A stretch of 49,423 nucleotides of DNA from a virus. Positions 1 to 8,428 of the stretch are shown here, in pieces. The notes beneath the pieces were generated by a model, which was given only the letters and a program-made list of their open reading frames with translations, ran no database searches and was not told where the DNA came from. The position numbers were made by a program, and so were the translations under genes. The stretch lies in the IMG/VR virus record IMGVR_UViG_3300009104_000031, positions 1 to 49,423 of that record. One strand, 5' to 3'. The number at the start of each line of letters is the position of its first letter. Positions within the stretch are counted from its first letter, which is position 1.

Positions 1-1664
1 TTTGTAAACCTATCAAACAATATATCTCCTTTATGGGATATAATAAAGATATTTTCTTTTGTTAAATCTTTTAATATCTTAAAGAAATCATCTGTACCTT
101 GACCATCTAAACTTGAATCAAATATCTCATCTAATACTAGTAGATTGGTGTTGGTACTATTTTTCATTTTTGCAATTGCTCTCCAAGTAAATAACAATGC
201 AAGGTCTATTCTCATCTTTTCTCCTTCACTAAAGTTATTATAATCAAAAGTATCTCTATGTCTGCTTTTAACCGTTTCTTTAAACTCTTCATCTAAATGG
301 AATGATACGAAAAAATCCATTGATTGTAAATACTGGTTAATTAAAGTATTCATAATAGGTATATACTTTTTAATAATCTTTGATTTAGCACCTTTATCAT
401 TTAATATTTCTCTTATAATATCTACATATTTCTTTTCTTCAACAACTTGTTCTAAATTTGTTTCAGCTATCTTTATTTCTTTTCTCATTTCTTCAAGGTC
501 TGATTCAATTGATTGACTATCATTTTTATATTGTTCTAGGTCTGTAATCTCTTCGTGTATCTGGTCACTATGTTGTTTAATACCTTCTAGTGATGTTTCT
601 ATCTTGGATATTTCAATATTTAAATCTCTAATCTTTTGTGATACAGCATTATATTCATTGACTTGCGTTTCTGTTTTAACTATCTCACTTAATAAATCTT
701 TCAGTCCAGTATCCAATGTGTTAATTTTGTGCCCGATTTGTGCCATCTTCTCCGTCTTAAATTCTTTATCAATATCCTGTGTACAAGTAGGACAAGTTTC
801 ATTTTCTTGGAGAAATTCCAATGTTCTTTTATTGTTTAATAAGTTTGTCTCTATCTTCGCTTCTAGTTTTGCCAATTTATTTACCTTTGAATCAACCTTG
901 TCTCTATCTTTTATACAATCCTGTGCTTTAATTATCTCTTCATTGTGTTCTTTGATTTTCTTATGGTAATTTACACTAGCTGCGTTGTTTTTTTCTATCA
1001 TTTCTTGTTTACGTGTCTGGTCACCAATATTACGCTGTTGGAGAGACTTTAGATGTTTTGCTTCTGTTTCGTACTTAGCCTTTATCATTTCGCATTGGTG
1101 GCGCACCTCGGTAACTTTTTTTTGTAAATCACTTTGTTGCGACCTTAAAATTAAGTCCATCAGCCCAAAAACTCTTATATCTAAAATTTCTTCCACTACT
1201 TCTCTTCTGTATCTTGGTTTCATCTTCATAAATGGCTCATAAGAAGAAGAGCCTAAAATAACCACCTGTATAAATGACCTGTAATTACATTTCATTATAT
1301 TCTTTTCTAGGTATTTTTGATAATCTATGGTTGAAGCGTGTTGATTAAGTAATTCACCATTTTGGTAAATTTCAAATTTGTTTGGTTTAATTCCTCTTAT
1401 AATCTTATAGCTCTTTGTACCAACATCAAACTCTATTTCTATTTCAGAATCACCATTGTTGATGGTGTTTACCATTTGTTCTTTCTTTATCATTCTGAAA
1501 GGTCTATTAAACAATCCATAACATAAAGCATCCAATAAGGTAGACTTACCACTACCATTGGCACCTATAATTAATGTAGTATTAGATTTTCTTAAATCTA
1601 TTTCTATTGGAGTATTACCTGTAGATAAAAAATTCTTCCATCTTATCTTCTTAAATGTTATCAC
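1..1664 (-). CDS. 46: gp46-like recombination endonuclease, SbcC/Rad50-type ATPase subunit (3' end outside window)
   Basis: About 554 codons are visible; T4 gp46 is about 560 aa, so only a short C-terminus is missing. It starts at GTG 1664, directly after the TAA of the upstream gene, with AGGA a few bases before it. Walker A GANGSGKST lies at residues 34-42. A long coiled coil follows, with a central CPTC zinc hook read around bases 755-766. Near the window edge come the ABC signature FSEGEKMR and Walker B LLVLDEIFDSS. With gp47 it forms the Mre11/Rad50-like complex that resects DNA ends for recombination-dependent replication. T4 has 46 and 47 adjacent; here an oxygenase gene lies between them. 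The frame was read by hand because it runs off the window. Confidence 0.93.
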   Translation of the reverse strand, partial: MITFKKIRWKNFLSTGNTPIEIDLRKSNTTLIIGANGSGKSTLLDALCYGLFNRPFRMIKKEQMVNTINNGDSEIEIEFDVGTKSYKIIRGIKPNKFEIYQNGELLNQHASTIDYQKYLEKNIMKCNYRSFIQVVILGSSSYEPFMKMKPRYRREVVEEILDIRVFGLMDLILRSQQSDLQKKVTEVRHQCEMIKAKYETEAKHLKSLQQRNIGDQTRKQEMIEKNNAASVNYHKKIKEHNEEIIKAQDCIKDRDKVDSKVNKLAKLEAKIETNLLNNKRTLEFLQENETCPTCTQDIDKEFKTEKMAQIGHKINTLDTGLKDLLSEIVKTETQVNEYNAVSQKIRDLNIEISKIETSLEGIKQHSDQIHEEITDLEQYKNDSQSIESDLEEMRKEIKIAETNLEQVVEEKKYVDIIREILNDKGAKSKIIKKYIPIMNTLINQYLQSMDFFVSFHLDEEFKETVKSRHRDTFDYNNFSEGEKMRIDLALLFTWRAIAKMKNSTNTNLLVLDEIFDSSLDGQGTDDFFKILKDLTKENIFIISHKGDILFDRFT

Positions 1665-2351
1665 TTACCATCCTTTAAAACTAACTTCACCTAATAATTC
1701 TATATTGCCTGATACGGACACCCTTGTACCTGGACTTTTAAATGGTGGTACCGAGTGTCTTAATTTTCCAGGAAAAATAAACATCATACCTTTTTCTGGC
1801 ATAAAATGATGTTCAGTTCTAACTAATTTCTGCCACTCTCCATAATAAAATGCAATAGCACCTGGACCTGTACCAACTCCTTTATATTTTTTCTCTTCAT
1901 CTAACATATCTTCTGGTATATCCAAATATAATACAAATGAAAAATCAGCACCGTGTGTATGTGGTGGATTAAACTCACCTGCTTTCATAAAGTTTACCCA
2001 TAAACTCATTATATTAATGCCTGTTATTTTTTTATAACCGTGGTTACCATCTGGTTCCACCATTCTTTCAAATGTTTCAAAATAAGGATTAAAATATGGT
2101 TTAAAGTTTTTTATAAACCAATCTATATCTGGTTTTTCAAATGAATTTTCTACCTTTATATGACCTGCCAAGTTTTCGCTATTATCTATATGTGTTTTTT
2201 TAGCTCTTCTTAATAGTTCATCACAAAGTTTATGGTCTACCATTGTCTTTGCTAATATAGGACCAAAAGGAAAATATCTATGTATGATTTGACCTTCTTT
2301 TTGTTCTTCCTCTTTACCTGTAATTGCTGAGCCTGGATTTAATTCTGCCAT
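1665..2351 (-). CDS. 2OG-Fe(II) oxygenase family protein
   Basis: The 228-aa protein has a double-stranded beta-helix signature. H131-T-H133 supplies the proximal iron ligands, H199 in a RHSV segment the distal ligand, and R210 sits where the 2-oxoglutarate carboxylate is normally bound. The HTH-G-A-D run resembles the TIGR02466-like oxygenases common in marine T4-like phages, in which His can replace the acidic ligand. The gene is inserted between gp47 (its start overlaps the gp47 stop by one base) and gp46 (the GTG follows its stop), so translation is probably coupled. The substrate is unknown; a protein or nucleic-acid side chain or a small metabolite are all possible. Confidence 0.75.
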   Translation of the reverse strand: MAELNPGSAITGKEEEQKEGQIIHRYFPFGPILAKTMVDHKLCDELLRRAKKTHIDNSENLAGHIKVENSFEKPDIDWFIKNFKPYFNPYFETFERMVEPDGNHGYKKITGINIMSLWVNFMKAGEFNPPHTHGADFSFVLYLDIPEDMLDEEKKYKGVGTGPGAIAFYYGEWQKLVRTEHHFMPEKGMMFIFPGKLRHSVPPFKSPGTRVSVSGNIELLGEVSFKGW

Positions 2352-3403
2352 TATGTTTCACTCGCCTCATTATAAATTTCACTAACAAATTTTTTCAGTT
2401 TTGGTTTATCTAAATCTGTATTAATTTGGTCAATGTAGTTTTGTAAAAATGTCATAGTATCCTCACCTTGATCTAATATATTTTCTTTAACCGTTTCTGT
2501 AATATCTGTACCACCATCTTCAATAATATTAACTTCGTGTACATTTATTTCATTTTGTAATCTATCAATCATTCTATCAAACATATCTTGGTCTGTACGG
2601 TTGGTTACAAACACTTTAACAAAACAATCTGTATAACTTGTTAAATCTTTTTCATTATAATTTTCTTTTGTATCATCATAATTAATCTTTCTAAAAATTC
2701 TAAATGGATTTGCTACTCGTTCTAGTTCTCTTGTTGATGTATCAAAAATATGAAACCCTTTAGGACAATGGTAATCTGACCACATTATTTCATATTGAGT
2801 ACCTAGATAATAGATATGACCATCACTTGATTTTTTATGAAAGTGTCCTGATATAACCTTTTCAAATCTTTTAAATATTTCTTTTTCAAAACCTTGTTCA
2901 TTAACGTGTCCTCTATGCATTTCAAAACCTTTAACTTCTATATGGCCCATAAGAATCTCAGCAGTAGAATTATCTATCTGGTAATAAGAATCTTCCTCAT
3001 TGTCATCACAAATCCAAGGTACAAATAATATATCAAGACCATCAAAATTAACTTGTTGAGTCCTAGTATAAATTTTTGCGTTTTTGTTAATACTTAAATT
3101 GTTCATAGCATTTACTTCATTGGTATTCTTATAATATGTGTCGTGATTACCAATAATAATATGTGTATCAATACCTAGTTCTTCTAGTTTGTTCCAAAAT
3201 ACTTTTTTAAAATTGTGTGCTGTATTATGATTAATAAACTTTCTTCTATCTACCACATCACCTAAATGTATAAGTGTTTTAATGTTGTGTTCTATTAAAT
3301 ATGGAAAAAATACTTCATCATAAAATTTGTTTTGATATTTAACAAATGCTGGATTATCATTCCTACACCCAAAGTGAGTGTCATTAAGTAGTGCTATTCT
3401 CAT
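2351..3403 (-). CDS. 47: gp47-like recombination endonuclease, Mre11/SbcD-type nuclease subunit
   Basis: A calcineurin-like phosphoesterase of 350 aa (T4 gp47 is 339). The metal-binding motifs are in the expected order: D8-T-H10, GDVVDRR (48-54), GNHD (85-88) and a GHFH motif near residue 187. It is the nuclease partner of gp46 in end resection for recombination-dependent replication. The stop overlaps the start of the following oxygenase, and the start overlaps the stop of the preceding oxygenase, so it sits in one continuous minus-strand transcription unit. Identity is strongly supported by motif order, length and nearby gp46. Confidence 0.94.
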   Translation of the reverse strand: MRIALLNDTHFGCRNDNPAFVKYQNKFYDEVFFPYLIEHNIKTLIHLGDVVDRRKFINHNTAHNFKKVFWNKLEELGIDTHIIIGNHDTYYKNTNEVNAMNNLSINKNAKIYTRTQQVNFDGLDILFVPWICDDNEEDSYYQIDNSTAEILMGHIEVKGFEMHRGHVNEQGFEKEIFKRFEKVISGHFHKKSSDGHIYYLGTQYEIMWSDYHCPKGFHIFDTSTRELERVANPFRIFRKINYDDTKENYNEKDLTSYTDCFVKVFVTNRTDQDMFDRMIDRLQNEINVHEVNIIEDGGTDITETVKENILDQGEDTMTFLQNYIDQINTDLDKPKLKKFVSEIYNEASET

Positions 3404-4059
3404 TTAGGTACCTCTGGTACATTTATAATTGACATCTTACCACCATCTAAAGGCACATAATAAAAATGTGTTATGGAAAATCTTCCTAATTGTTGACCTT
3501 TATCCTCTTCTTTCATATGTACCGTATCAACACTATGAGTTGCAAAGGATGGAAAGAATACAACACGATTATTTTTACACTCAATCGTATCTCCTATATC
3601 TTCTAAATGTAAATCTCCACCTGTAAATTTTTTTGGTTCTTTATATAAAAATACTATCTTCGTATAAACAGAAAAGTCCCAATGTCCTTTATAAAAATCT
3701 CCATCTTCATAGTAGTTTAATAGTACGGTACTAAAATTTAAATTTCTCATATATCTAAAATGTATATCTTTTGTTAGATAAAGTTCTTTTGGGTCTGCTA
3801 CTCTAAATAATTTTTTAGAACACCAATGATAATCAATTGGTTCGTCTGTTATAAAACGACCTGTATTTTTACCTACAACTCCAGTATCATCAATTGCTCT
3901 TGATGTTTCTTCTGGACTTAATAAGTTTCTTCCTAATCTTCTTATGTCAGGCCAGATATGACTTAATTCTGGTGGTGTAAAGTAGTTGTCTATAACAAAA
4001 TAAGAAAACTCTTTTTTATAAAATTTTATATCCATATCATTAATACTATCATTATGCAT
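3400..4059 (-). CDS. 2OG-Fe(II) oxygenase, prolyl-4-hydroxylase-like
   Basis: The fold is that of the P4H/2OG dioxygenase superfamily. From the ATG at 4059 (219 aa) the iron triad is H126-x-D128 and H175, with R193 placed to bind 2-oxoglutarate. The frame stays open to a TTG at 4077, but neither start, nor an ATG at 4035, has a clear Shine-Dalgarno sequence. The upstream part overlaps a 31-codon membrane miniprotein in another frame. The 3' end overlaps the gp47 start by four bases. It is one of five 2OG oxygenase-like genes in this window. The substrate cannot be read from the sequence. Confidence 0.75.
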   Translation of the reverse strand: MHNDSINDMDIKFYKKEFSYFVIDNYFTPPELSHIWPDIRRLGRNLLSPEETSRAIDDTGVVGKNTGRFITDEPIDYHWCSKKLFRVADPKELYLTKDIHFRYMRNLNFSTVLLNYYEDGDFYKGHWDFSVYTKIVFLYKEPKKFTGGDLHLEDIGDTIECKNNRVVFFPSFATHSVDTVHMKEEDKGQQLGRFSITHFYYVPLDGGKMSIINVPEVPK

Positions 4060-4121
4060 AGTAAGGCTATTAACCAAGGCAGGCTATCCATAAACAATTC
4101 TTTAATCCAAATCCACCACAT
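4026..4121 (-). CDS. possible 31-aa single-span membrane miniprotein
   Basis: A short frame encodes MWWIWIKELF, then a nearly uninterrupted hydrophobic stretch (about residues 14-31) rich in Leu, Ile and Met. It begins two bases after the stop of the upstream oxygenase gene and overlaps the 5' end of the next one, fitting the compact packing of the operon. No clear Shine-Dalgarno sequence precedes it. Tiny hydrophobic proteins are common in phages (holin or lysis regulators, host-membrane effectors), but nothing here fixes a function. It could be a chance frame. Confidence 0.4.
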   Translation of the reverse strand: MWWIWIKELFMDSLPWLIALLCIMIVLMIWI

Positions 4122-4122
4122 A

Positions 4123-4719
4123 TTAAAAATAATTTATTTGTATGTTTAATCTTTGTTGTTTGTCTGAACAACTTGTACTACAATGTTTTAATCCAGGATC
4201 AAACATTACAGCTCTGTTTGCAACACTTTCAATTTTTTGTGTTCCTAATTTTGTATAACCATCATTGGAGTTTAAGTGATATAAACAACCTCTATGTGGC
4301 CAAGGATAATCATTATGTATAGCGTGTTCTTCTACACCTCTTCCTGGTTGAGACCCTACATTAATAAACATATTTACCTTAACTCTAATTAATGCTCTTG
4401 GTTGTATCTTATCTAACAATGGATAACATACTTTAAAAAATGTTTGGTCTATATGCATTGAAGATTGATTATATAAAAGATTACCCAATAACATAAAAGG
4501 TGGGTCTGATGGTTTTTGATCTGCTGTAACCACAGGATTAAAATACCAAGGAAATATTTTTGACCCAATAACTTCTTGCATTTCCTTATGATGGTGTGGT
4601 TCAAGAAAGTCATCTATAATAACCACCTCACCTGTTTTTATTTCTATATGTTTGTCTAATCTTTCGTCTCTATGCCAAGGTTCTTTACCTTGCATTTGTT
4701 CTTTGGTAACATCAACCAT
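4123..4719 (-). CDS. 2OG-Fe(II) oxygenase family protein
   Basis: The 198-aa protein has the complete 2OG oxygenase triad: H135-N-D137 (in HNDYPW), H179 (in LKHCSTSC) and R190, on an N-terminal VVIIDDFLEP strand typical of the family. The start overlaps the end of gp55, so the two are likely translationally coupled. Proteins of this shape recur in marine T4-like phages; their substrates are unknown. It lies between the late sigma factor and the gp46/47 nuclease genes. Confidence 0.75.
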   Translation of the reverse strand: MVDVTKEQMQGKEPWHRDERLDKHIEIKTGEVVIIDDFLEPHHHKEMQEVIGSKIFPWYFNPVVTADQKPSDPPFMLLGNLLYNQSSMHIDQTFFKVCYPLLDKIQPRALIRVKVNMFINVGSQPGRGVEEHAIHNDYPWPHRGCLYHLNSNDGYTKLGTQKIESVANRAVMFDPGLKHCSTSCSDKQQRLNIQINYF

Positions 4720-5278
4720 TCTTTAATCCCATAAAGTAGTCTAGTTTACCAGTTCGTTGTCTTCGTTTTTTCGGTTTCGGTTTTGTTCTATCTTTCTTTT
4801 CTGGTTCATCTACTACTATATTCTTTTGTAAAAATTCAGTAAATTGATTCTTAAATTCTCTATCATCACCTGGTTGTAATGTCATATCATCATAATTAGC
4901 TGATGATATTAATTTATGTTTAATTGTTGTTTGTTTTTTTTCTTTTTGAATTCGTCTCACAAAAGCATAATATATAATTTGTGTAAAATAAGCAAATGGA
5001 TTATTTGATTTTTCTGAATTAAAATTGTCCAAATATTGTAAACAATTCTCTATACCATCACTTATCATATCGTCTCTAAATGTATAATTAATAAAGTTAG
5101 GTCTATAAGATAAGTGGTTTGCAATCTTTAGAAAACACTCACCAATATAATCGGTTACTGGTGGTTTCTCCAATTTCTTTCTTTTTGCTGATCTACAAGA
5201 TTTTTTATACTCGATCATTGCCAATAAAAATTCTTTGTTATTAACGTAATGTTCGGGTTTTTTGTTTGATTTAGTCAT
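4712..5278 (-). CDS. 55: gp55-like sigma factor for late transcription
   Basis: The 188-aa protein matches the T4 gp55 layout: an N-terminal YVNNKEFL segment and the conserved core NPFAYFTQIIYYAFVRRI (near residues 91-108), the diverged sigma region 2 that recognises the TATAAATA late box. The C-terminus carries LDYF (179-182), matching the hydrophobic/acidic tail with which T4 gp55 contacts the gp45 sliding clamp. It replaces host sigma70 on RNA polymerase late in infection, which fits the many TATAAATA boxes in this window. A sigma70-type promoter lies immediately upstream, placing the transcription start at about the ATG. The 3' end overlaps the next gene. Confidence 0.95.
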   Translation of the reverse strand: MTKSNKKPEHYVNNKEFLLAMIEYKKSCRSAKRKKLEKPPVTDYIGECFLKIANHLSYRPNFINYTFRDDMISDGIENCLQYLDNFNSEKSNNPFAYFTQIIYYAFVRRIQKEKKQTTIKHKLISSANYDDMTLQPGDDREFKNQFTEFLQKNIVVDEPEKKDRTKPKPKKRRQRTGKLDYFMGLKNG

Positions 5279-5284
5279 AATAAT

Positions 5285-5313
5285 ATAATACTCTATTTTG
5301 TCTTAAAAGTCAA
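5285..5313 (-). promoter_or_regulatory. sigma70-type (early) promoter for gp55
   Basis: TTGACT (5308-5313) and TATTAT (5285-5290) are separated by 17 bp on the minus strand. The predicted start, 7 bases past the -10 box, falls at 5278, the A of the gp55 ATG, so the mRNA would be leaderless. The -35 and its flank, TTGACTTTTAA, recur identically at the tctC promoter on the plus strand. Confidence 0.65.
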
Positions 5314-5324
5314 TGCTTGGAGAC

Positions 5325-5352
5325 TTGACAAATAAATCTCCTCGTATATAAT
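5325..5352 (+). promoter_or_regulatory. perfect sigma70-type promoter facing into the uvsW operon antisense
   Basis: TTGACA (5325-5330), a 16-bp spacer and TATAAT (5347-5352) lie on the plus strand, both hexamers matching consensus exactly. No plus-strand gene follows, so a transcript would run antisense into the 157-aa gene and uvsW. Its -35 box is 11 bp from that of the minus-strand gp55 promoter, making a back-to-back pair. Activity is inferred from sequence only. Confidence 0.5.
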
Positions 5353-5353
5353 A

Positions 5354-5369
5354 GGGGTGTTCCCCCTTT
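5354..5369 (-). terminator. weak hairpin after the uvsW operon
   Basis: On the minus strand, GGGG-GAACA-CCCC can fold just after the stop of the 157-aa gene. It is followed by TATTATATA rather than a run of T, so it is at best a weak terminator and may act only as a 3'-end stabiliser. Confidence 0.25.
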
Positions 5370-5377
5370 AGAGAAAC

Positions 5378-5851
5378 CTAATGGAGAGTCCTTTTACCTG
5401 GGGCGATAGGCATATCAAATTCTTCTTCAAATATCTCATTTAATCTGGCAGATTCTTCGTCTGTCAGTCTTCTTCGTTCATCTTTCTTTTTTGATGGAAT
5501 GTCTAATTTATTATAATCAACAACCAATTTTTTATATGAGCTTAACATATCAGGCGTGGCGTTTGTTATAGTCATTATCTTATCTTTTGGAATTGTAACC
5601 ACGTGGTCGTTAGAATAACCTGTCCATTTAATTAAGGCTATATAATCTTTAACCCCCATAGGCGTTAATTGGGGAACATATCTTATCTGTAATGGTTTAA
5701 CTATTCTTAATAAACTATTAGCTTCAGGCAATTGGTTTTTACCTATAGGCAAATCACACACAATATCATCACCATTAATTAGTTTGATTATTTTAGTTTG
5801 TACCTCAATTTTGACTTTAGTTTGAGGTTGTGGTTTTTGTTCCTGTTCCAT
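5378..5851 (-). CDS. conserved hypothetical protein, possibly Sm/LSm-like
   Basis: The 157-aa protein is not firmly recognised. Its N-terminus is Gln/Lys/Pro rich, and residues about 15-105 look like alternating beta strands. The IIKLINGDDIVCDL segment resembles the first strand pair of Sm-like folds, and there is a second strand group around VVTIPKDKIMTI. The C-terminal third is charged and helical. The position, overlapping the UvsW 3' end by 35 bases, suggests a role in nucleic-acid metabolism, but that is inference. A near-consensus late box GATAAATA lies at 5900-5907 upstream. The overlap and codon pattern support a real gene. Confidence 0.7.
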   Translation of the reverse strand: MEQEQKPQPQTKVKIEVQTKIIKLINGDDIVCDLPIGKNQLPEANSLLRIVKPLQIRYVPQLTPMGVKDYIALIKWTGYSNDHVVTIPKDKIMTITNATPDMLSSYKKLVVDYNKLDIPSKKKDERRRLTDEESARLNEIFEEEFDMPIAPGKRTLH

Positions 5852-7325
5852 TTAATTCTACCTTATGTATTTCATAATTAAACTCTTCACCATTGTATAT
5901 ATTTATCCTTTCACGAAAATGTTGTAACGTATAATTCTCCTTTTCGTTATATGTTAAATCATCTGCTATATCATATAACGTAGCGGTGGATCGGTTGTCC
6001 TTCAACCGTAATCCTCTACCTATACTTTGTAGATTTCTTATACGAGATTTACTAGGGCTACTAAAAATAATATTGTGTAAATTACGGATATTAATACCAG
6101 TAGAGAACGTCCCATAAGAAGCGATAATAATGGCGTTATCAGACTTTTCTGTAATAGACCTAATACGTTCCCTCTCATCAGCTTCAACTCCTCCATAGAC
6201 ATAAAAAATTTTCTTTCCTTCGGCTTTCTCTTCTATCATTTGCTTAAGTATGGCACCGTGTTTCTCAACATACTGAAACAAGCAAAGAGTGTTTCCATTT
6301 AATTGTGTTGCTAAATTTCGGACAAATTTATTACGTGGTTCATTTGAAACCAAATAATCCATTTCTTCCTGATAGGATTTATCCTTCAAGAAATGTCTAG
6401 CATTAGGTGGGTGTTGTAAGACTAAACAAAATATTTTTAAGTCTGCTAAATGTTTATCCTCTTGTAGTTTAGTTGTAGTGGTAACCTTTTCAACGGCACC
6501 AAAAAGACCTTCTAATACTAATTTATGCGTCTTTGTACCATCTAAAGTACCTGTCATACCAATTCTATATTTACAATCTTCTAGCTTAGTTAGTATCTTT
6601 GTTAATGATACTGCTTTAAATAAGTGTGCTTCGTCACCAACAACCATACCAAATTGTTTAAACCATTTTTTTGGCATATTATAAACAGACTGCCAAGTAG
6701 ATATAACAACTCTTTTATCTGTATCTTTACCCATACCACCATAAATTCTATGTACATTAGCTAATGGATTCCAACCATAATCTTTAAAGTCTTTAAATAA
6801 TTGTTCTACTAGTGATGTGGTTGGTACTATAATTAATACTTTATTGTTAACCTTTTCTCTTATTCTCAATAGATTAAATCTCACCAATAGATATGTAATG
6901 ATTGATTTACCACTTGCTGTTGGAGATAATAATAGGCACCGACTTTTCTTTAATGACCAGACAAAGGCTTCTTTTTGATAGTCTCTTATTTCTAAAGGTA
7001 TGTTTAATGCGTCTATAAAACCATCAATCTTTTTTAAATCTAATTCTGTATCTTTAATCTTTGTGGCATCCACCACTTCCACTTTATTATCTTTACACCA
7101 TTGTAATATATAAGGGTAGAGACCAGCATATATTTGACCATTTGCATATGAAAATAATCTGATTTTTCCGTCCCATACTCGGTTACGGAATTGTGGCATA
7201 AACTTAAATCCTGGTACCTCAAACGTAAAAAATTCTCCAAGCTCTCTTCTAATATCAGCTTCAGCTTCTATTGTAAGATAAACTTCGTTCTTTTTATTAA
7301 TGATAAGGTATCGGACAGGGGTCAT
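5817..7325 (-). CDS. uvsW: UvsW-like ATP-dependent DNA/RNA helicase
   Basis: A superfamily 2 helicase of 502 aa, about the size of T4 UvsW. After an N-terminal recognition domain (about 1-100) comes Walker A in SPTASGKS (134-141), then DEAH (231-234), TGT (258-260) and motif VI in IGRGLRLKDN. T4 UvsW unwinds R-loops and branched DNA, stopping origin-dependent replication late and promoting recombination-dependent replication and fork rescue. The first base of its start codon is the last base of the uvsY stop, and its end overlaps the 157-aa gene. A strong predicted plus-strand promoter at 5325 could produce antisense RNA across it. Confidence 0.94.
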   Translation of the reverse strand: MTPVRYLIINKKNEVYLTIEAEADIRRELGEFFTFEVPGFKFMPQFRNRVWDGKIRLFSYANGQIYAGLYPYILQWCKDNKVEVVDATKIKDTELDLKKIDGFIDALNIPLEIRDYQKEAFVWSLKKSRCLLLSPTASGKSIITYLLVRFNLLRIREKVNNKVLIIVPTTSLVEQLFKDFKDYGWNPLANVHRIYGGMGKDTDKRVVISTWQSVYNMPKKWFKQFGMVVGDEAHLFKAVSLTKILTKLEDCKYRIGMTGTLDGTKTHKLVLEGLFGAVEKVTTTTKLQEDKHLADLKIFCLVLQHPPNARHFLKDKSYQEEMDYLVSNEPRNKFVRNLATQLNGNTLCLFQYVEKHGAILKQMIEEKAEGKKIFYVYGGVEADERERIRSITEKSDNAIIIASYGTFSTGINIRNLHNIIFSSPSKSRIRNLQSIGRGLRLKDNRSTATLYDIADDLTYNEKENYTLQHFRERINIYNGEEFNYEIHKVELNGTGTKTTTSN

Positions 7326-7753
7326 TAGACAGCACCAGAAGTAAATTTACGCCAATCAATTGCGTTCTTAATTGTGAACGTTCTGTTGGTAATTTGCCTC
7401 AAGGTTCTATCCAAAAATTCTACTACTGCTTCAAGGTATTTGACTTTAGAAATTGCTCTTATTAAGTCATCATCAGCTTCAAGATATTTGTCTATATCAG
7501 TTTTTAAAATTTTTAAATCAAATGGCTGTTCAGCGTAAACCTTTGGGTCTGCTTTACCAGTATAATACTCCCATTTAATACGTTTCAATACTCTATAATC
7601 ACTATCAGCTTTCGTTAATAGTAATTTAAATTTAGTTAGTTCTTTTAAATATTTGTTGTGTAATTGTGGTGTTTTAAGTGATTCTAAATCCAATTCAGTA
7701 TCATTGATTTTTAAATCCTTATCAGCCAATTCTTGTAATTCTTCTAGTGTCAT
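7325..7753 (-). CDS. uvsY: UvsY-like recombination mediator
   Basis: The 142-aa protein (T4 UvsY is 137) matches T4 in pattern: an N-terminal LEELQEL helix, a central YYTGKADP segment corresponding to YYSGRGDG, and a C-terminal FTIKNAIDWRKF tail matching FAIKHIQDMRAF. UvsY loads UvsX recombinase onto gp32-coated single-stranded DNA. It is followed directly by uvsW. A sigma70-like promoter at 7763-7791 places transcription start about three bases before the ATG; GGAG also lies just upstream and could act as a ribosome site if transcription starts earlier. Confidence 0.92.
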   Translation of the reverse strand: MTLEELQELADKDLKINDTELDLESLKTPQLHNKYLKELTKFKLLLTKADSDYRVLKRIKWEYYTGKADPKVYAEQPFDLKILKTDIDKYLEADDDLIRAISKVKYLEAVVEFLDRTLRQITNRTFTIKNAIDWRKFTSGAV

Positions 7754-7762
7754 AATATCTCC

Positions 7763-7791
7763 ATAATAACATAAAATGCTTTAAATGTAAA
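7763..7791 (-). promoter_or_regulatory. sigma70-type promoter for uvsY-uvsW
   Basis: TTTACA (7786-7791), a 17-bp spacer and TATTAT (7763-7768) on the minus strand lie 9 bases before the uvsY ATG. The expected start is near 7756, giving an extremely short leader. The layout (-10 box, nine bases, ATG) matches that of the promoter at 47717-47744. Confidence 0.55.
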
Positions 7792-7796
7792 GCTTT

Positions 7797-8423
7797 TTAC
7801 GAGGTAGTTGTAGTAGTCTTTGAAGCGCCAGTTTCAGCAAATTCGTATAGTTTATATCCAAACACAACGTCGCAAGTAAGATAATCTACATCCGCTGCCT
7901 GTTGGTTATAACTCAAAGAGCTTAATGAAATAGGAAATATATCACTAAATCTAACCTCTACTATAGAGTTATTTTTAGCAGATAATACTGATAAAGTAGC
8001 ATCCGAATATATAGCACCAACATTTGGTGGTGGAGCAGTAACCTTACCAGCGTCTCCAACATAATCTCTTGTCTTTGATGTAGGAAATCTATCTTGTCCA
8101 CCTCTTAATAATGTACCAAATTGATTATGGTCTTGAGGAAATCCTAAACCTACCATCCAACCGTGCAACTCTCTAAAGTTTTCAAGGTATTCATCACACA
8201 AAAATGTCATTGTAAGGTTTGAGTATGTTAGCTTATCACCTGGTACTGGTATATTTTTTAAAGGTGTTGGTTGTGATGTTTCACCTAATTCGATACCAGG
8301 TATTGTAGCTGCTGTACAAAAATATTCAACTTTAGGTAATTTGATTATACTAAACTTGAATTGCGTTGGACTTGCATAGTCCAATTTTGTAGGTTGTCTT
8401 GATAATGTGTTTATTGTGGTCAT
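7797..8423 (-). CDS. tail tube/baseplate tube-initiator-like protein (gp19/gp54 fold)
   Basis: About 208 aa from the ATG at 8423; the frame extends to a TTG at 8441, but the late promoter lies between the two. The pattern FKFSIIKLPKV, ATIPGIELG, IPVPGDKLTYSNLTMTF and DEYLENFRELHGWM parallels the gp19 tube protein of this window (YKVVMPFPG, AQIPAMTVS, AGDRTFEDWTITV). It therefore shares the tail-tube fold and could be the tube initiator or another baseplate-tube protein. It is transcribed from a TATAAATA box whose predicted start falls on the ATG itself. It sits alone between uvsY and the gp23 terminator. The fold call is good; the exact role is uncertain. Confidence 0.7.
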   Translation of the reverse strand: MTTINTLSRQPTKLDYASPTQFKFSIIKLPKVEYFCTAATIPGIELGETSQPTPLKNIPVPGDKLTYSNLTMTFLCDEYLENFRELHGWMVGLGFPQDHNQFGTLLRGGQDRFPTSKTRDYVGDAGKVTAPPPNVGAIYSDATLSVLSAKNNSIVEVRFSDIFPISLSSLSYNQQAADVDYLTCDVVFGYKLYEFAETGASKTTTTTS

Positions 8424-8428
8424 ATGGA

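Noticed and set aside
1558-1809. Plus-strand frame opposite gp46 and the first oxygenase
   Set aside because: Antisense shadow with no promoter, ribosome site or family signature.
5900-5907. GATAAATA upstream of the 157-aa gene
   Set aside because: One mismatch to the late box inside the uvsW coding region; such sequences are expected by chance in AT-rich DNA, so it is not listed as a promoter.
7040-7240. Second minus-strand frame inside uvsW
   Set aside because: Out of frame with a clear helicase, no ribosome site; shadow.
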